Made by a program: the position numbers and the translations under genes. A DNA stretch of 64,000 nucleotides from Oscheius dolichura (Eukaryota > Nematoda > Chromadorea > Rhabditida > Rhabditidae), in the NCBI GenBank assembly GCA_932521035.1, contig OW051494.1, forward strand, positions 248,001 to 312,000, in the 5' to 3' direction. Shown one piece after another: positions 12,486 to 21,337 of the stretch. Positions within the stretch are counted from its first letter, which is position 1. The number at the start of each line of letters is the position of its first letter. The notes under the pieces were generated by a model. It did no database searches. It was not told the origin of the DNA and worked only from the letters and a program-made list of their open reading frames with translations.

Positions 12486-14840
12486 TCATTTCTTCTCAAA
12501 TACAAGTATCTTTGCTCCAGAAAGGACTCCGATTTCTCCTCCTTTGACGATTTTATCCACTGTTCCGGCCAGGAAGATCTGATTAAATTTGCGGAATCCT
12601 CTAGGCAATAGGCGGACAGCTTCCCCGATTTTTATCAACGTCTCTGTAAAATTTGTTTGCTTCTCGCCAAATAATCTCTTCCTACCTACGACAGGACTCC
12701 GTACCAGCCACATGAACAGGGGCGAGTGGGAAAAACAGAAGTGATAAGGGGCGTCGAAGGTCTGGGAGAGGTCCTCTTCTTCAACGAGGGTCAGGCCGGC
12801 GGCAGCAGCAGATTGGATCATTTCTTGTCGGGTATGGAGGGAGGGCATTCCACAGGCGAATTCCAGACCTTCTACTATCTGGAAAAGTCGAGTTTTAAGA
12901 ATTTTTGGATGGTGTCGAGAGTCTATTTCCCGGACTGGGTAAATCAGCCTTCTCTGGCCTATAACTCCCCAACAGGTTTGAACATCTGGGAGATTTTAAT
13001 GTCAGCAGATAGAGCAGAAAATTCTGAACAAGAAAAGTGATGACTTTTCTTAAAACTCTGGCTTTTTATGGTGTAAATTGGGAAAAGAAGGGAGTGTTCA
13101 AGTTTCCGTACCTCTCTGTGTTCCTGCTTCCCCTGATCGTAGCTATCCGTCTTGATCAGATCATAAACCACGAATTTTCCCTTGCTCTTCAAAATCCTTG
13201 CGGTCTCCTTCATTACTCCATCCAACTGGGGGAAATATTTCAGCGAGTAGATAGCATAGGCCGCGTCTTGGGAGCCACTATCCAGTGGCATCTGATGGCA
13301 GTCCGCCGCAATCAACCGGCAATTGCTGTCTATTCCTCTGGTCTTGAAGTCGGCGTTTCCTAAAAAAGTAAGAATCCTCCCTTTTTATAGGGATAAAACG
13401 AACCCATTTCTGCTTCATTGGGAGCTATGGTAATCCCAGTCAAGGTGGCGCCGGTGAGAGCCAGATCCCTGATGACTCCACCAATTCCACAACCCAAATC
13501 GACACATTTCACCCCAGATTCGAGCTGAAGCTTCTCTCCAACGATTCTAAAAGGCTTTTGGCTCTTTTGTGACTGTTTTTTAACCTGTGCAAATGGCCAA
13601 GAGCGTTTTCCAACGTGTCCTTTTTGTTAGGAGGAGGCGCGAAGTGGAAATTCCCACCGAAGAAATCATTTATGACGGTGGACATGACCGAGTAGTAGTG
13701 AGAGGTGACCTCCAGATGGTTGCCGGTCTTTTTTGCCTCTTTGAACAGCTTCTCGTGCTCTTCAGCGAAGGCTGGCTGGAAACAAAGAGGTTCCTAGTGT
13801 GCTTGAAAGGAAGTATTTCGAGATTTTCGGACTTTATGAGGGGAAACAAGTTTTTTCCGGACTATATAGACTGTTTCCGAAATAACCCAGAATAGCTCCC
13901 TGTTTCTCCACTTCTGCGGATCTATCGTATGCGCTAGAAAGAGCTCATCGAGCTCTACAAGATGCTGTTCTTATCTCAGTCAGAATGAATTTCCTGCACT
14001 TGTTATGGTTAAAAATAAGCCCCATACTAACCCTCCCCAGCAGTCTCAATTGAGTTATCCCCTCCCGAGACTGATCGAGGAGCCACACCCCGAAATCTTG
14101 ACTAGAATGAAAGTCCGATAGCTCGTTGGAATCGTCTCTTTGAGCTGGTCAAGGAACATCCCCTCCCGTTGCTGGAGCTCTTCTTATTCATTAGAGCCAG
14201 GGTGATTTAGAGAAATGGAAATTTGAATTTTCAAAATCACTTCCCCAACATCTTCGTAGGCTGGAGGCGCGGAAACGGCCTATTTGAGCCGGGTTTTGTG
14301 TTTTTCCCACCAAATGGAGCATAGGGAAGAGTATTTATTAGAGAAAACGTAAAAAGGGAACTTTTCCACCCTTTTGGACAAACCAGAGACGGTTTCAGAC
14401 ACCGGATCCATGGATACACTTTGTCTACAATGTCAGAACCAGTTGCCTGTTTGTTTCCTCCATCCTATCCCCTTATTCTTCCTCCATATATTCCCAAAAG
14501 GGGTCAAGCACCAGAAAAAAACAACAACATCGCCTGTCCGATGAGGAGGAGGAGGATATTCATCTAGTTCATGGCCACCCGGCGAAAGGGCATTCGGACT
14601 AGCGAAAGTGCAGTTGTCCTTGTACTAAAAGGGCAAACAAAGGGCTGGGTTTGGTATTAGACGAGAGGGCGACCAGCTGACACCTTTTAAACCAGAAAAT
14701 GACGAGAATTTGGGCGGAATTTCACCATTTTTAGGAGTCTTGAGGGGAAATTGAAGAATAGGGAAGAAGGAGCTTACCAGGTCGGTTCTCCTGAATTCCT
14801 TGAGAAGCTTGAAATAGTTCTTATTCATGTCGATGGACAT
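12486..14840 (-). CDS. strm-1: STRM-1-like sterol methyltransferase
   Basis: Six exons join in phase: 14778-14840, 13585-13775, 13404-13546, 13112-13359, 12690-12878 and 12486-12641. The product is about 329 residues, the usual size for ERG6/SMT-type enzymes. Exon 2 carries the family's N-terminal block (TSHYYSVMSTVINDFFGG, then NFHFAPP). Exon 3 has the SAM-binding motif VDLGCGIGG. Exon 4 has the substrate/SAM region ending GKFVVYDLIKTDSYD...EHRE. Exons 5-6 match the C-terminal sterol methyltransferase domain. In nematodes the STRM-1 family methylates the sterol A ring at C-4 and so limits dafachronic-acid precursors; this role is known for the family and inferred here. Intron 1 is about 1 kb and contains one arm of a large inverted repeat. 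All motifs are intact, so the gene looks functional. Confidence 0.85.
13900..14400 (+). repeat. Left arm of ~500 bp inverted repeat
   Basis: The reverse complement of this segment matches 15115-15627 with small indels. The best-preserved parts are 13900-14160, which includes CTCAATTGAG and the AGAGCTC block, and 14260-14330. It lies in intron 1 of the sterol methyltransferase gene. Similarity fades between 14340 and 14400. No terminal target duplication or coding sequence was seen. Confidence 0.8.
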
Positions 14841-15114
14841 TCTTTGGAGGAGGTGGTTTAGAGAAGAAACTGGAAGAGAATTCCGTGTCGTATAAAATGT
14901 GACGAATAGGCGGGCGGTCAGGAGAGAGAGAGAGGCTGAACCGAAACGGTGCCGGGACAAACTATGCGAGATGGGGGCACGCGATCCGGAGAGAGGGATG
15001 AGATAGAGAGATCTCGGAATGGATTGGTGGGTGGATATGTTCTGGGACAACAAATACAACAGTCTAGTGGAATTCTACGGTTGTAAATGACCCGCCAAGC
15101 GCCCTACATTGCTT

Positions 15115-15627
15115 GAAAAAGAGGTTCGAGAAAACCACATAGACCGAAAAATTCAGGTCCTATTTTTATGAACTGTTCTATCAGATCTTCTTCCCCAGGG
15201 TCCATTTGGTGGGAAAAACTCAAAACTCGGCTCAAACAGTCGATTTCCGAGCCTCCAGCCCTCAAATATGGTGGGGAAGGAATTTTGAAATTTCAAATCC
15301 TCCATTTCTCATTTTCGCCCAGGTGTTGTTGAATAAAAAGGGCTACGGCTACGGGGCCCGGTTTTTCTTGACCAGCTCGACGAGACGATTGAAACGAGCT
15401 ATCGGACTTTCATTCTAGTCAAGATTTCGGGGTGTGGCTCCTCGATCAGTCTCGGGAGGGGATAACTCAATTGAGACTGCTGGGGAGCGTTAGTATAGGA
15501 CCTATTTAAAATCGAAATAGGTGCAAGGAATTCATTCTGACTGAGATAAGAACATTATCTTGTAGAGCTCGAGGAGCTCTTTCTAGCGGTATACGATAGA
15601 TCCACAGAAGTGGAGAAATAATAAAAC
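15115..15627 (-). repeat. Right arm of ~500 bp inverted repeat
   Basis: Partner of 13900-14400. The arms enclose about 700 bases that contain exon 1 and the presumed promoter of the sterol methyltransferase gene. The rest of 14841-15706 holds no other gene. Confidence 0.8.
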
Positions 15628-15706
15628 AACAGGTATTTTATAAAAAGACTTTATCTTTTCTGTGAGTATTACCATATGCCGTCGGCCCTCTTCTCCTGAT
15701 TCAGGA

Positions 15707-17128
15707 TTACTTTCCCTTGCGGGCGCCGCCTTCTCCAATCTTCGGCATCCACTTGTTGATCTTTTTCCGTCCCGTCTGCTTGTAGTCGATCCGACACTGA
15801 TGATTCTTCGGGTCGCGATGCTTCCGGCAGAAGAGGCTCTTACAACGACAGCGGATCGTCTGCTCAGCCGCCGGCACCTTCTTCCCGCACAGCCGGCACG
15901 TCGCCTTCTCCACCGTCGCGAGCTTCTTCTTCAGCTCGTCCAGTTCTTCTTGGCTCTGGGGCGGCTGGATCATCGACTTCTGGCGGCGGAAATGCTTCAA
16001 CTGGTCCAGGGTCTCCATCGGCTCAAAGAAGATTTTGATCTCCCGGTCCGGCACATCTGCGTCCTCGTCGATCTTGTGATCCTTTTCGGCGCTGTTGTTA
16101 GGACTCAGAGGATTGTCGCTAGCCGCCGTCTCGCTGTTAGGAGTCCGCAGCCCGGTGGGAGAATGCATAGCCGAATTGATGACGGATCCACCATCGATGG
16201 GAGTACCAGACGGGGAGAGAAGCCTCGTCTTGTTCTTTCTGAAAAACAACATTTATTTCCTTTTCCCAATTGCACTTCTATTTATTTCCCCCATATGGGG
16301 GAGGGCCGTTCCCAGCAGCAGTGCAACGCCGGGCCGACCCATGAAGAGGAGCTAGCAAGCCAGCTACCTCTTCAGGTCTCAAAAATCGGTTAACCTTGTA
16401 TACCACAATAGCGGTATATATCGAAGGTTAATTCGATAAGAACGATTACTACACTTTGATCTTAGCCATAAGGCCGAGAAGCGATACTCCTGCTTGCCGA
16501 CGCCGCGACGCCAATCGCGCTTGCTGCCGACTTTTTACGGGTGCGGGCGTCGCGTACGCTCGCGTCACTCCCCGCCAGTTTGAAAAATCGAGACATACTT
16601 GCGCATAAGAGCCTTCATCCTGTTCCTAGTCAGCTCCACTTCGAGCTGCTTCTCCGGCGTCCAAATCTGCGCATCCTCCGACTTTTCCATCCTCTTATGT
16701 CGCTTTGTCTTCTTCCCCTTGACCGTCGTGATACTTTTGATCGTGTTGCGGAGGCCGCTACTATCCTGGGGGAAATTAACGGGCACATAGAAGATGACAT
16801 TCGTGGCGGAGAGGCCGGCGCCCTGCTTCCTGACGCCCGTATTCATGTTGACACTCATTGTCACCGTACAATTTCCGGTGATGCCGTAATGAGCAATTGG
16901 CGAGTCGTCATCACGCATCTCGTTGTCCTTGTAGAGGAGGAGCTGCTTGTCCGGGAAGATTTCTGACGATTCAGCAATTATGGCCTTCAAGCCGCGGACA
17001 GTACAGGTCTCCGGCACACGGACGGTTATTTCCGGCTTCCCGGCCATCACAAATTTCACGTTGATTTCAATCATACGAGGTGGTGAAGCAGGCGCCGTCC
17101 TGACGCGCTGGCTCTTTGATGGATCCAT
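15707..17128 (-). CDS. Ubiquitin-like plus AN1 zinc-finger protein (ZFAND4/ANUBL1-like)
   Basis: Two coding exons, 16599-17128 and 15707-16238, join in phase (CGCAA|GTATGT to TTTTTCAG|A) into 353 residues. Residues 15-90 form a ubiquitin-like beta-grasp domain (INVKFVMAGKPEITVRVPE... then LLYKDNEMRDDDSPIAHYGI). The second exon ends with an AN1-type zinc finger: CRLCGKKVP...CRCKSLFCRKH...H..C. This order, UBL first and AN1 last, is that of ZFAND4/ANUBL1, though this version is about half the usual length. The family links ubiquitin-like signals to proteostasis; its exact role is unclear. The start follows a TTGTCTTCTAG acceptor. A longer open frame upstream overlaps a small RNA gene and is rejected. 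The only coding intron (16239-16598) contains the U2 snRNA gene on the same strand. Confidence 0.8.
16300..16485 (-). ncRNA. U2 spliceosomal snRNA
   Basis: The minus strand from 16485 reads ATCGCTTCTCGGCC, the universal U2 5' end, then GGCTAAGATCAAAGTGTAGT with the GTAGTA branch-site recognition sequence. The Sm-site region is ATTTTTGAGA, followed by stem-loop III closed by GGCTTGC and the conserved stem-loop IV core GGCGTTGCACTGCTG. The length of about 186 nt is normal. Compared with the vertebrate sequence, stem-loop I has CCTTATGG instead of CCTTTTGG, and the Sm site ends GAGA rather than GGA. U2 base-pairs with the intron branch site in the spliceosome. The 3' end is placed after stem-loop IV and is uncertain by a few bases. 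The gene is nested in an intron of the ZFAND4-like gene. Confidence 0.95.
16524..16544 (-). promoter_or_regulatory. Proximal sequence element (PSE) of the U2 gene
   Basis: On the minus strand this reads GCACCCGTAAAAAGTCGGCA(G), ending 39 bases upstream of the U2 5' end, where the SNAPc-bound PSE of snRNA genes belongs. No TATA box lies between it and the start, consistent with Pol II transcription. Near-identical copies occur at 17360, 17803, 22764, 57122 and 57201. Confidence 0.75.
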
Positions 17129-17218
17129 CCGATCTAGAAGACAACAGCAATGGCAATGAAACATTTCTAAAAAGTTAAAAATGCAGCTTATCTCTACAAC
17201 TTGTCCTATCCATTTATC

Positions 17219-17323
17219 GCCTTCCATAAAGGAAAGGCATTCCAAAATTTGAGCCGACACAATCTTTCGATAGTTCGGAATTCACACAAACCTTAAGAGG
17301 TTGTTGAACAAATAATTTGAACC
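17219..17323 (-). ncRNA. Sm-class small RNA, spliced-leader-RNA-like
   Basis: A PSE copy at 17360-17380 predicts a start near 17322, where the sequence begins GGTTCAAATTATTTG. From there three structural parts follow: a 5' region that can fold (GGTT...AACC, then AACC..GGTT) and contains a donor-like CTTAAG|GTTTGT; a hairpin CCGAACTATC-GAAA-GATTGTGTCGG with a tetraloop (17252-17276); then the Sm-like site AAATTTTGGA and a 3' hairpin GCCTTTCC..GGAAGGC. This is the layout of nematode spliced-leader RNAs (stem I with donor, stem II, Sm site, stem III) at about the same total length of 105 nt. The leader would be about 32 nt, longer than the usual 22, so an SmY-like or other Sm RNA is the alternative. 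It lies 5' of the ZFAND4-like start on the same strand. Confidence 0.65.
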
Positions 17324-17359
17324 TAGAACAGTGGGGGCGCGGGAAGCCATAGCGCGCTG

Positions 17360-17380
17360 CTGCCGAGACTATACGGGTGC
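17360..17380 (-). promoter_or_regulatory. PSE of the Sm-class RNA gene
   Basis: Minus strand GCACCCGTATAGTCTCGGCA(G), differing at only a few positions from the U2 PSE. It ends 37-38 bases before the GGTT start of the predicted RNA. No TATA-like sequence follows, so Pol II is expected. Confidence 0.65.
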
Positions 17381-17802
17381 GACGGCATCTTTCTCGGATT
17401 TCATTCCTTTTGAGGAATTTTCCATTCAAGCTATGATTGTTTATTTATAAGATGAAATTTTCTGACTTTTTTATATGACATCTTGAAGAGGAGATCGAGC
17501 TCAGTCGATAGATATAAAGAAAGCATCAGGTGGATGTGTAGAATTTGATATAAATGGAAAAGTAAATAAATCGTCGTAAAGTTGTTGATTTCAACATAAT
17601 CGAAACCGGCTCAGAAACGCTATCACAACTATATTGTAAGATGATATTTTGTGAATTTTTCTCACATGAACACAAAGAAGAGATCGAAATCTATCGTTTG
17701 TTGCCAAGAAATCGCAAATTGAATGTCCAAATTTTTCAGAAAAGACGAAGGCAAATTGGACTACTGTTAGAAATGCCCGGAGGCTCCTGGAAAATCCCCA
17801 CT

Positions 17803-17847
17803 GCACCCGTAAAATCTCGGCAGCTGGCCGTCCCGTGGCTATATAAC
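17803..17847 (+). promoter_or_regulatory. PSE plus TATA box, Pol III-type promoter
   Basis: GCACCCGTAAAATCTCGGCA(G) at 17803-17823 is followed 16 bases later by CTATATAAC (17839-17847). A PSE with a TATA box at about -22 is the U6-type Pol III arrangement; the U2 and Sm-RNA copies lack the TATA. It points right, towards 17861. Confidence 0.55.
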
Positions 17848-17860
17848 TGAAATGGATCTT

Positions 17861-18012
17861 CTCGCCGGCGGGAAGACGCTTCCCGGGCCATTTGCTGACC
17901 GCCGTTCGGTATAATAAGCCTCGACCTCCAGCTACCAAGCTGTGTTGAGCACCAGCATTTGACTCGGGAGTGTCCCGACCACCAGACTGACTTCTCTAGT
18001 TTAATAGTTTTG
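17861..18012 (+). ncRNA. Candidate Pol III small RNA, type unknown
   Basis: Predicted from the promoter at 17803-17847; the end is the first run of four T (near 18009-18012), giving about 150 nt. Two perfect hairpins are visible: GGGAA-gacgc-TTCCC and TCGGGA-gtg-TCCCGA. I compared it mentally with U6, U6atac, 7SK, RNase MRP and Y RNAs and recognised none. It sits just upstream of the membrane-protein gene on the same strand, so it could also be part of that gene's 5' region. Confidence 0.35.
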
Positions 18013-18228
18013 AGGAGGACGCTCCGATTTACGAAGGACCAAAGGGAGTTGACCAAGACCAAGATGGCGGTTGCCGGCACCGTCGGTCAAGACGTTTTTG
18101 CCTTTCCCGTGTTTCATTTTTCCAGTCCAAGACGAGTCAACAGGGATAATCCTTTTTTTGTGCTCCTTAAAATTTACCCCAACTTCTCCCATTTCCCAGT
18201 CTGTCTTCTCGTCAATTGGCTGGTCTCC

Positions 18229-19029
18229 ATGTTTTTCCTTCCCCAGCTGCTGTTCTTCTTCCTCCTGTCGTGGCTGCTCATCTTGTGCAAGAAGAAGGAG
18301 AAGGAAAAGCCAAAAAAAGCAGTCCAACAACCGGAAAAGCCGAAAGAAATAGCAAAACCGAAAGAAGAAGTGAAAAAGTCGGAGGAAATGGATAAACCGA
18401 AGGAAATGGACAAATCAAAGGAAATGGACAAACCGAAGGAAGAAGTGAAAATGTCGAAAGAAGAAGAGGAAAAGAAAAAACGAGAAATGGACGAAGAGAA
18501 AGAACAAGCTGAAGTCAATCACATATTTAATTCTCAATGGAAGGAGATGAAAGATTGGACACTGGACGAGCAGGCGGTACGCCTTGAAAAACTCGTGGAT
18601 CTATTTCCCAAATTCAAAGACTTTAACGCCGGCCGTATATATGGGTCCTGGGACGAGTTCCTTTCGTCCGTAGTTGGAACAGAGATAAGAGCCACCCGTC
18701 CCCTCTACTTGGAGCATAAATGCCGGAATCCGAAGAAGTACAAGACGAGCGAGGAGACGTGCCCCCTCTGCAGCGCCAATATCAAATGGGCAGCTTTCTA
18801 TTACACGGAAGCGAGTGAATACGATATTGCATACCTCGAGGAGGATTTCTACAAGTATGGAGGAAAAGTGCCTAAGGAAATTGAAGAAAACGAGAGATAT
18901 GTTGAGTTCAAGAAGAAGAAGACGGAGAATGCCAAGACGCCGGAGATCGAGAAGACCCAAGACGACAAGACACAAAAGGAGCAGAAGAACGAGGCAGAGA
19001 CGCCGGAGGACGAGAATAAAAAGAAATGA
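18229..19029 (+). CDS. Signal-anchored protein with lysine-rich linker, unknown family
   Basis: A 266-residue product in one exon. Residues 1-20 (MFFLPQLLFFFLLSWLLILC) form a membrane anchor followed at once by KKKEKEK, so the rest is probably cytosolic. Residues 25-95 are a low-complexity Lys/Glu/Met linker with repeated KPKE and KSKEMDKPKE units. Residues 100-220 form a compact domain with HKC...CPLC, possibly zinc-binding, and a Tyr-rich patch (AAFYYTEASEYD). The tail is again Lys/Glu-rich. I do not recognise the family. The ATG is chosen because an acceptor (CCCATTTCCCAG, ending at 18199) lies 30 bases upstream. The open frame extends further up to 17959 but crosses two more acceptor-like sites. 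AATAAA is near 19080. Confidence 0.7.
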   Translation: MFFLPQLLFFFLLSWLLILCKKKEKEKPKKAVQQPEKPKEIAKPKEEVKKSEEMDKPKEMDKSKEMDKPKEEVKMSKEEEEKKKREMDEEKEQAEVNHIFNSQWKEMKDWTLDEQAVRLEKLVDLFPKFKDFNAGRIYGSWDEFLSSVVGTEIRATRPLYLEHKCRNPKKYKTSEETCPLCSANIKWAAFYYTEASEYDIAYLEEDFYKYGGKVPKEIEENERYVEFKKKKTENAKTPEIEKTQDDKTQKEQKNEAETPEDENKKK

Positions 19030-19318
19030 ACTAATCAGAAGAAGAAGAGCTCCAACGGCGGCTTCAACTTCTCACCGTAATAAAAAATTTAAAAAAAAAC
19101 ATTATCTTGTTTGGGGAAAGTTCATGAGTAGCCAGGGGTTGAATTTTTGCACTCTGCTTCATCTTCCTTTTGCAACTTGGACAGGGTAACTTCTACAGAT
19201 TAGACCAATCATAACTAATGCAATATAGTAGTGTTAAACATAAAATTTATTATACATATTGAAATTAATGGGAAAAAGACTATACTAAATTGAAAAGGAA
19301 ATAGGTATAAGTATAGAT

Positions 19319-20662
19319 TTATGCAGCCGTCTGGGTTTGTTTGCATCTGGCGTACTCGACGAATTGATCAAGAAGTACAGGCCAAGCACCTTCAGAGTCG
19401 TAGTTAGTAAGATCTGAAGATACAATTGTAAAAATGGATAACTAAAAGAGACTAACCCGGGTTGACAGTGAAACAGAACTCCAGAAGGAGGCACCAAGTA
19501 TCTTTCGTTATGCCTCTTCCATGCTCAGTACGAAGGAATTCATCCCATAATTCTAGCAAAGGAAACTAAATGCTTTATTATGTAAAGTTTACAAAAAGAT
19601 CTAACCAAATCCTTGAACAAGATCTTCCAGTACTGAAGAGCATAGTCGAGCTGCATGTATTTTTGACCAGCTTGTCTACCATACTCGAAGACAAATTTAT
19701 AGAGTTCAGTAAATGTGGCACGGTCCTGCACCTTTGTATCCAATTCATCGAGTTTCTCACGAAGATCTTCTACATTACTGACACTAAAAATATGAAATAT
19801 AGAACTAATTAGAAAATGACTTACCCAAGAGCAGAAAGGCCTTTTCTCCATTCATCCCATGAAAATTCACACTGAGTCTCTGCTTTCAGTTTGCAGGCCA
19901 GGATCAAAACGCGTCTATCGAGCGGGTCCAAGTTCATATCTTCCAATAACTTCATCAATCCATGGGGGCCGATTCTTTCCGAGTTAGTAGTATCATTGGG
20001 ATCTACAAAACCAAAATACACATGAGACGACTTATATATACCATTTGCATATTTATCAAACGCACTGCGGAGCGTCTCTTGATCTACGCTAACATCGTCA
20101 TCGTCGTCACATGCAAACTGCGATGGATCCTAAAAACATTATACGCTTAGAAAAATACAACAGAAGTGACACACCTGAAAATAAAGCTCTACGGCAAAGT
20201 CAACCTTCCAGGCAGCGACTTCCAATGCTTGAATAGCTACATTTTTGGATGCTTCCGTGCATTGCATGAATGTTTCGACCTTGAAATGAGATAGATAAAT
20301 TAAAAATTACACATAAAAAATAAGTAGCATAGTAATTACTAATCAGATGAAATGAACAACAAAGAACAAGGTGTTGTCACTTGCCTTAGCTTTCTGAGTT
20401 GTAGTGAGCCTAACCATCGTTAAATTATTTGGAGAGTGTCTAAAACAAAAGATAAAATAATGTCAAGAAGCTAACTATGAATGTAATGAAAAACAAACTT
20501 TGAAAAGTGTTGCTTGACGAGTCTAGCACGCTTTGTAGGCGCTGTTCGCTCGGCTGGAGTTGTGTCTCCGCTCTGAAATACTTTTGTACAAATTCTACGT
20601 AATAACAACTGCATCTGAAGAGAATAACAAATACTCACGCCGTTCTTCATGTGCCGTTTCAT
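19319..20662 (-). CDS. dcn-1: DCN-1-like cullin neddylation factor
   Basis: Nine exons join in phase: 20639-20662, 20499-20572, 20385-20439, 20175-20279, 20042-20129, 19825-20002, 19606-19783, 19457-19565 and 19319-19413. They encode about 301 residues. A basic N-terminal extension of about 45 residues (KRARLVK) precedes a UBA-like region ([19 protein letters not shown]) and a complete PONY/DCUN1 domain: [30 protein letters not shown], then [20 protein letters not shown] near the end. DCN-1 acts with the NEDD8 E2 (UBC12) to attach NEDD8 to cullins; this is established for the family. An internal ATG in exon 3 (20417) would give the shorter classical start. Exon 3 ends in a GC donor (AAG|GCAAGT). 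The 40-base intron before exon 8 uses the upstream acceptor GCATTTAG, which restores the [10 protein letters not shown] segment. Confidence 0.9.
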
Positions 20663-21337
20663 TATTGCTAAGTAATAATTAGACGCAGAAAATTGTAATG
20701 CAACTAAATGCAAGAAGCCATATGGTCAGCTTTCATTTTGCAAAAGCGTAGCATTAGAAAAAGCGCGTTAATTCTTGTAAAAAAGCAGCAATAGGATTGT
20801 AAGACTTGCCTTATCGGATGGCTCTTTATTTTCTAAACAACACATAAAGAAACACATCAGAAAGAAGAACAGAAAGCAGAGGACAGAGAAAAACAAGAGA
20901 ACAACATTTTGGACGCTGCCAGCGGGGAGATCCTGCCATCCTGTTATGCGCGAATTCGATTTACAATTTTGTGCTCTCATATATTTTCATCTTCTCTGAT
21001 TTTCTGATATTCTGTTGTTGTTTATGATAGAAAGTGCTACTTCTTTGTGTAAAATGATAAAGAATAAGAAGACAAGAAGAATATGTGGAAAGACGTTCAT
21101 TACTCGTATTTTTCAAGATTACAATCAATGATATGTTTCACAAGCATGAAAGAGCACAAGTAATAGGTAAAAATAGAAAATATAGCACCACAACAATAAG
21201 CAACAATAGAATAACCTAAATGATACATACAATATGTGACTAGAGCTTGCTGGCTTCTTTTTTTCTGTTGTTCCTCCAGCTCTCTTGTTTTCTCATTTTT
21301 TTTGTTCAATTTTTGTTTCTCCTTCTTTTTCAAATTT
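20663..21337. other. Intergenic region with two doubtful small frames
   Basis: Lies between the mini-MORC stop and the DCN-1 start, both on the minus strand. A 70-codon frame at 20768-20980 encodes a very hydrophobic Phe/Leu/Cys segment. The tail of a 91-codon frame (21100-21375) overlaps the MORC last exon in another frame and has a coiled-coil-like start and one hydrophobic segment. Neither has a clear start context or splice support. Confidence 0.25.

Noticed and set aside
15662..16393. 243-codon plus-strand open frame
   Set aside because: It is the antisense shadow of the AN1 exon and part of U2; the minus strand has recognised motifs.
17129..17260. N-terminal extension of the ZFAND4-like frame
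   Set aside because: It crosses the TTCTAG acceptor at 17134 and overlaps the Sm-class RNA candidate.
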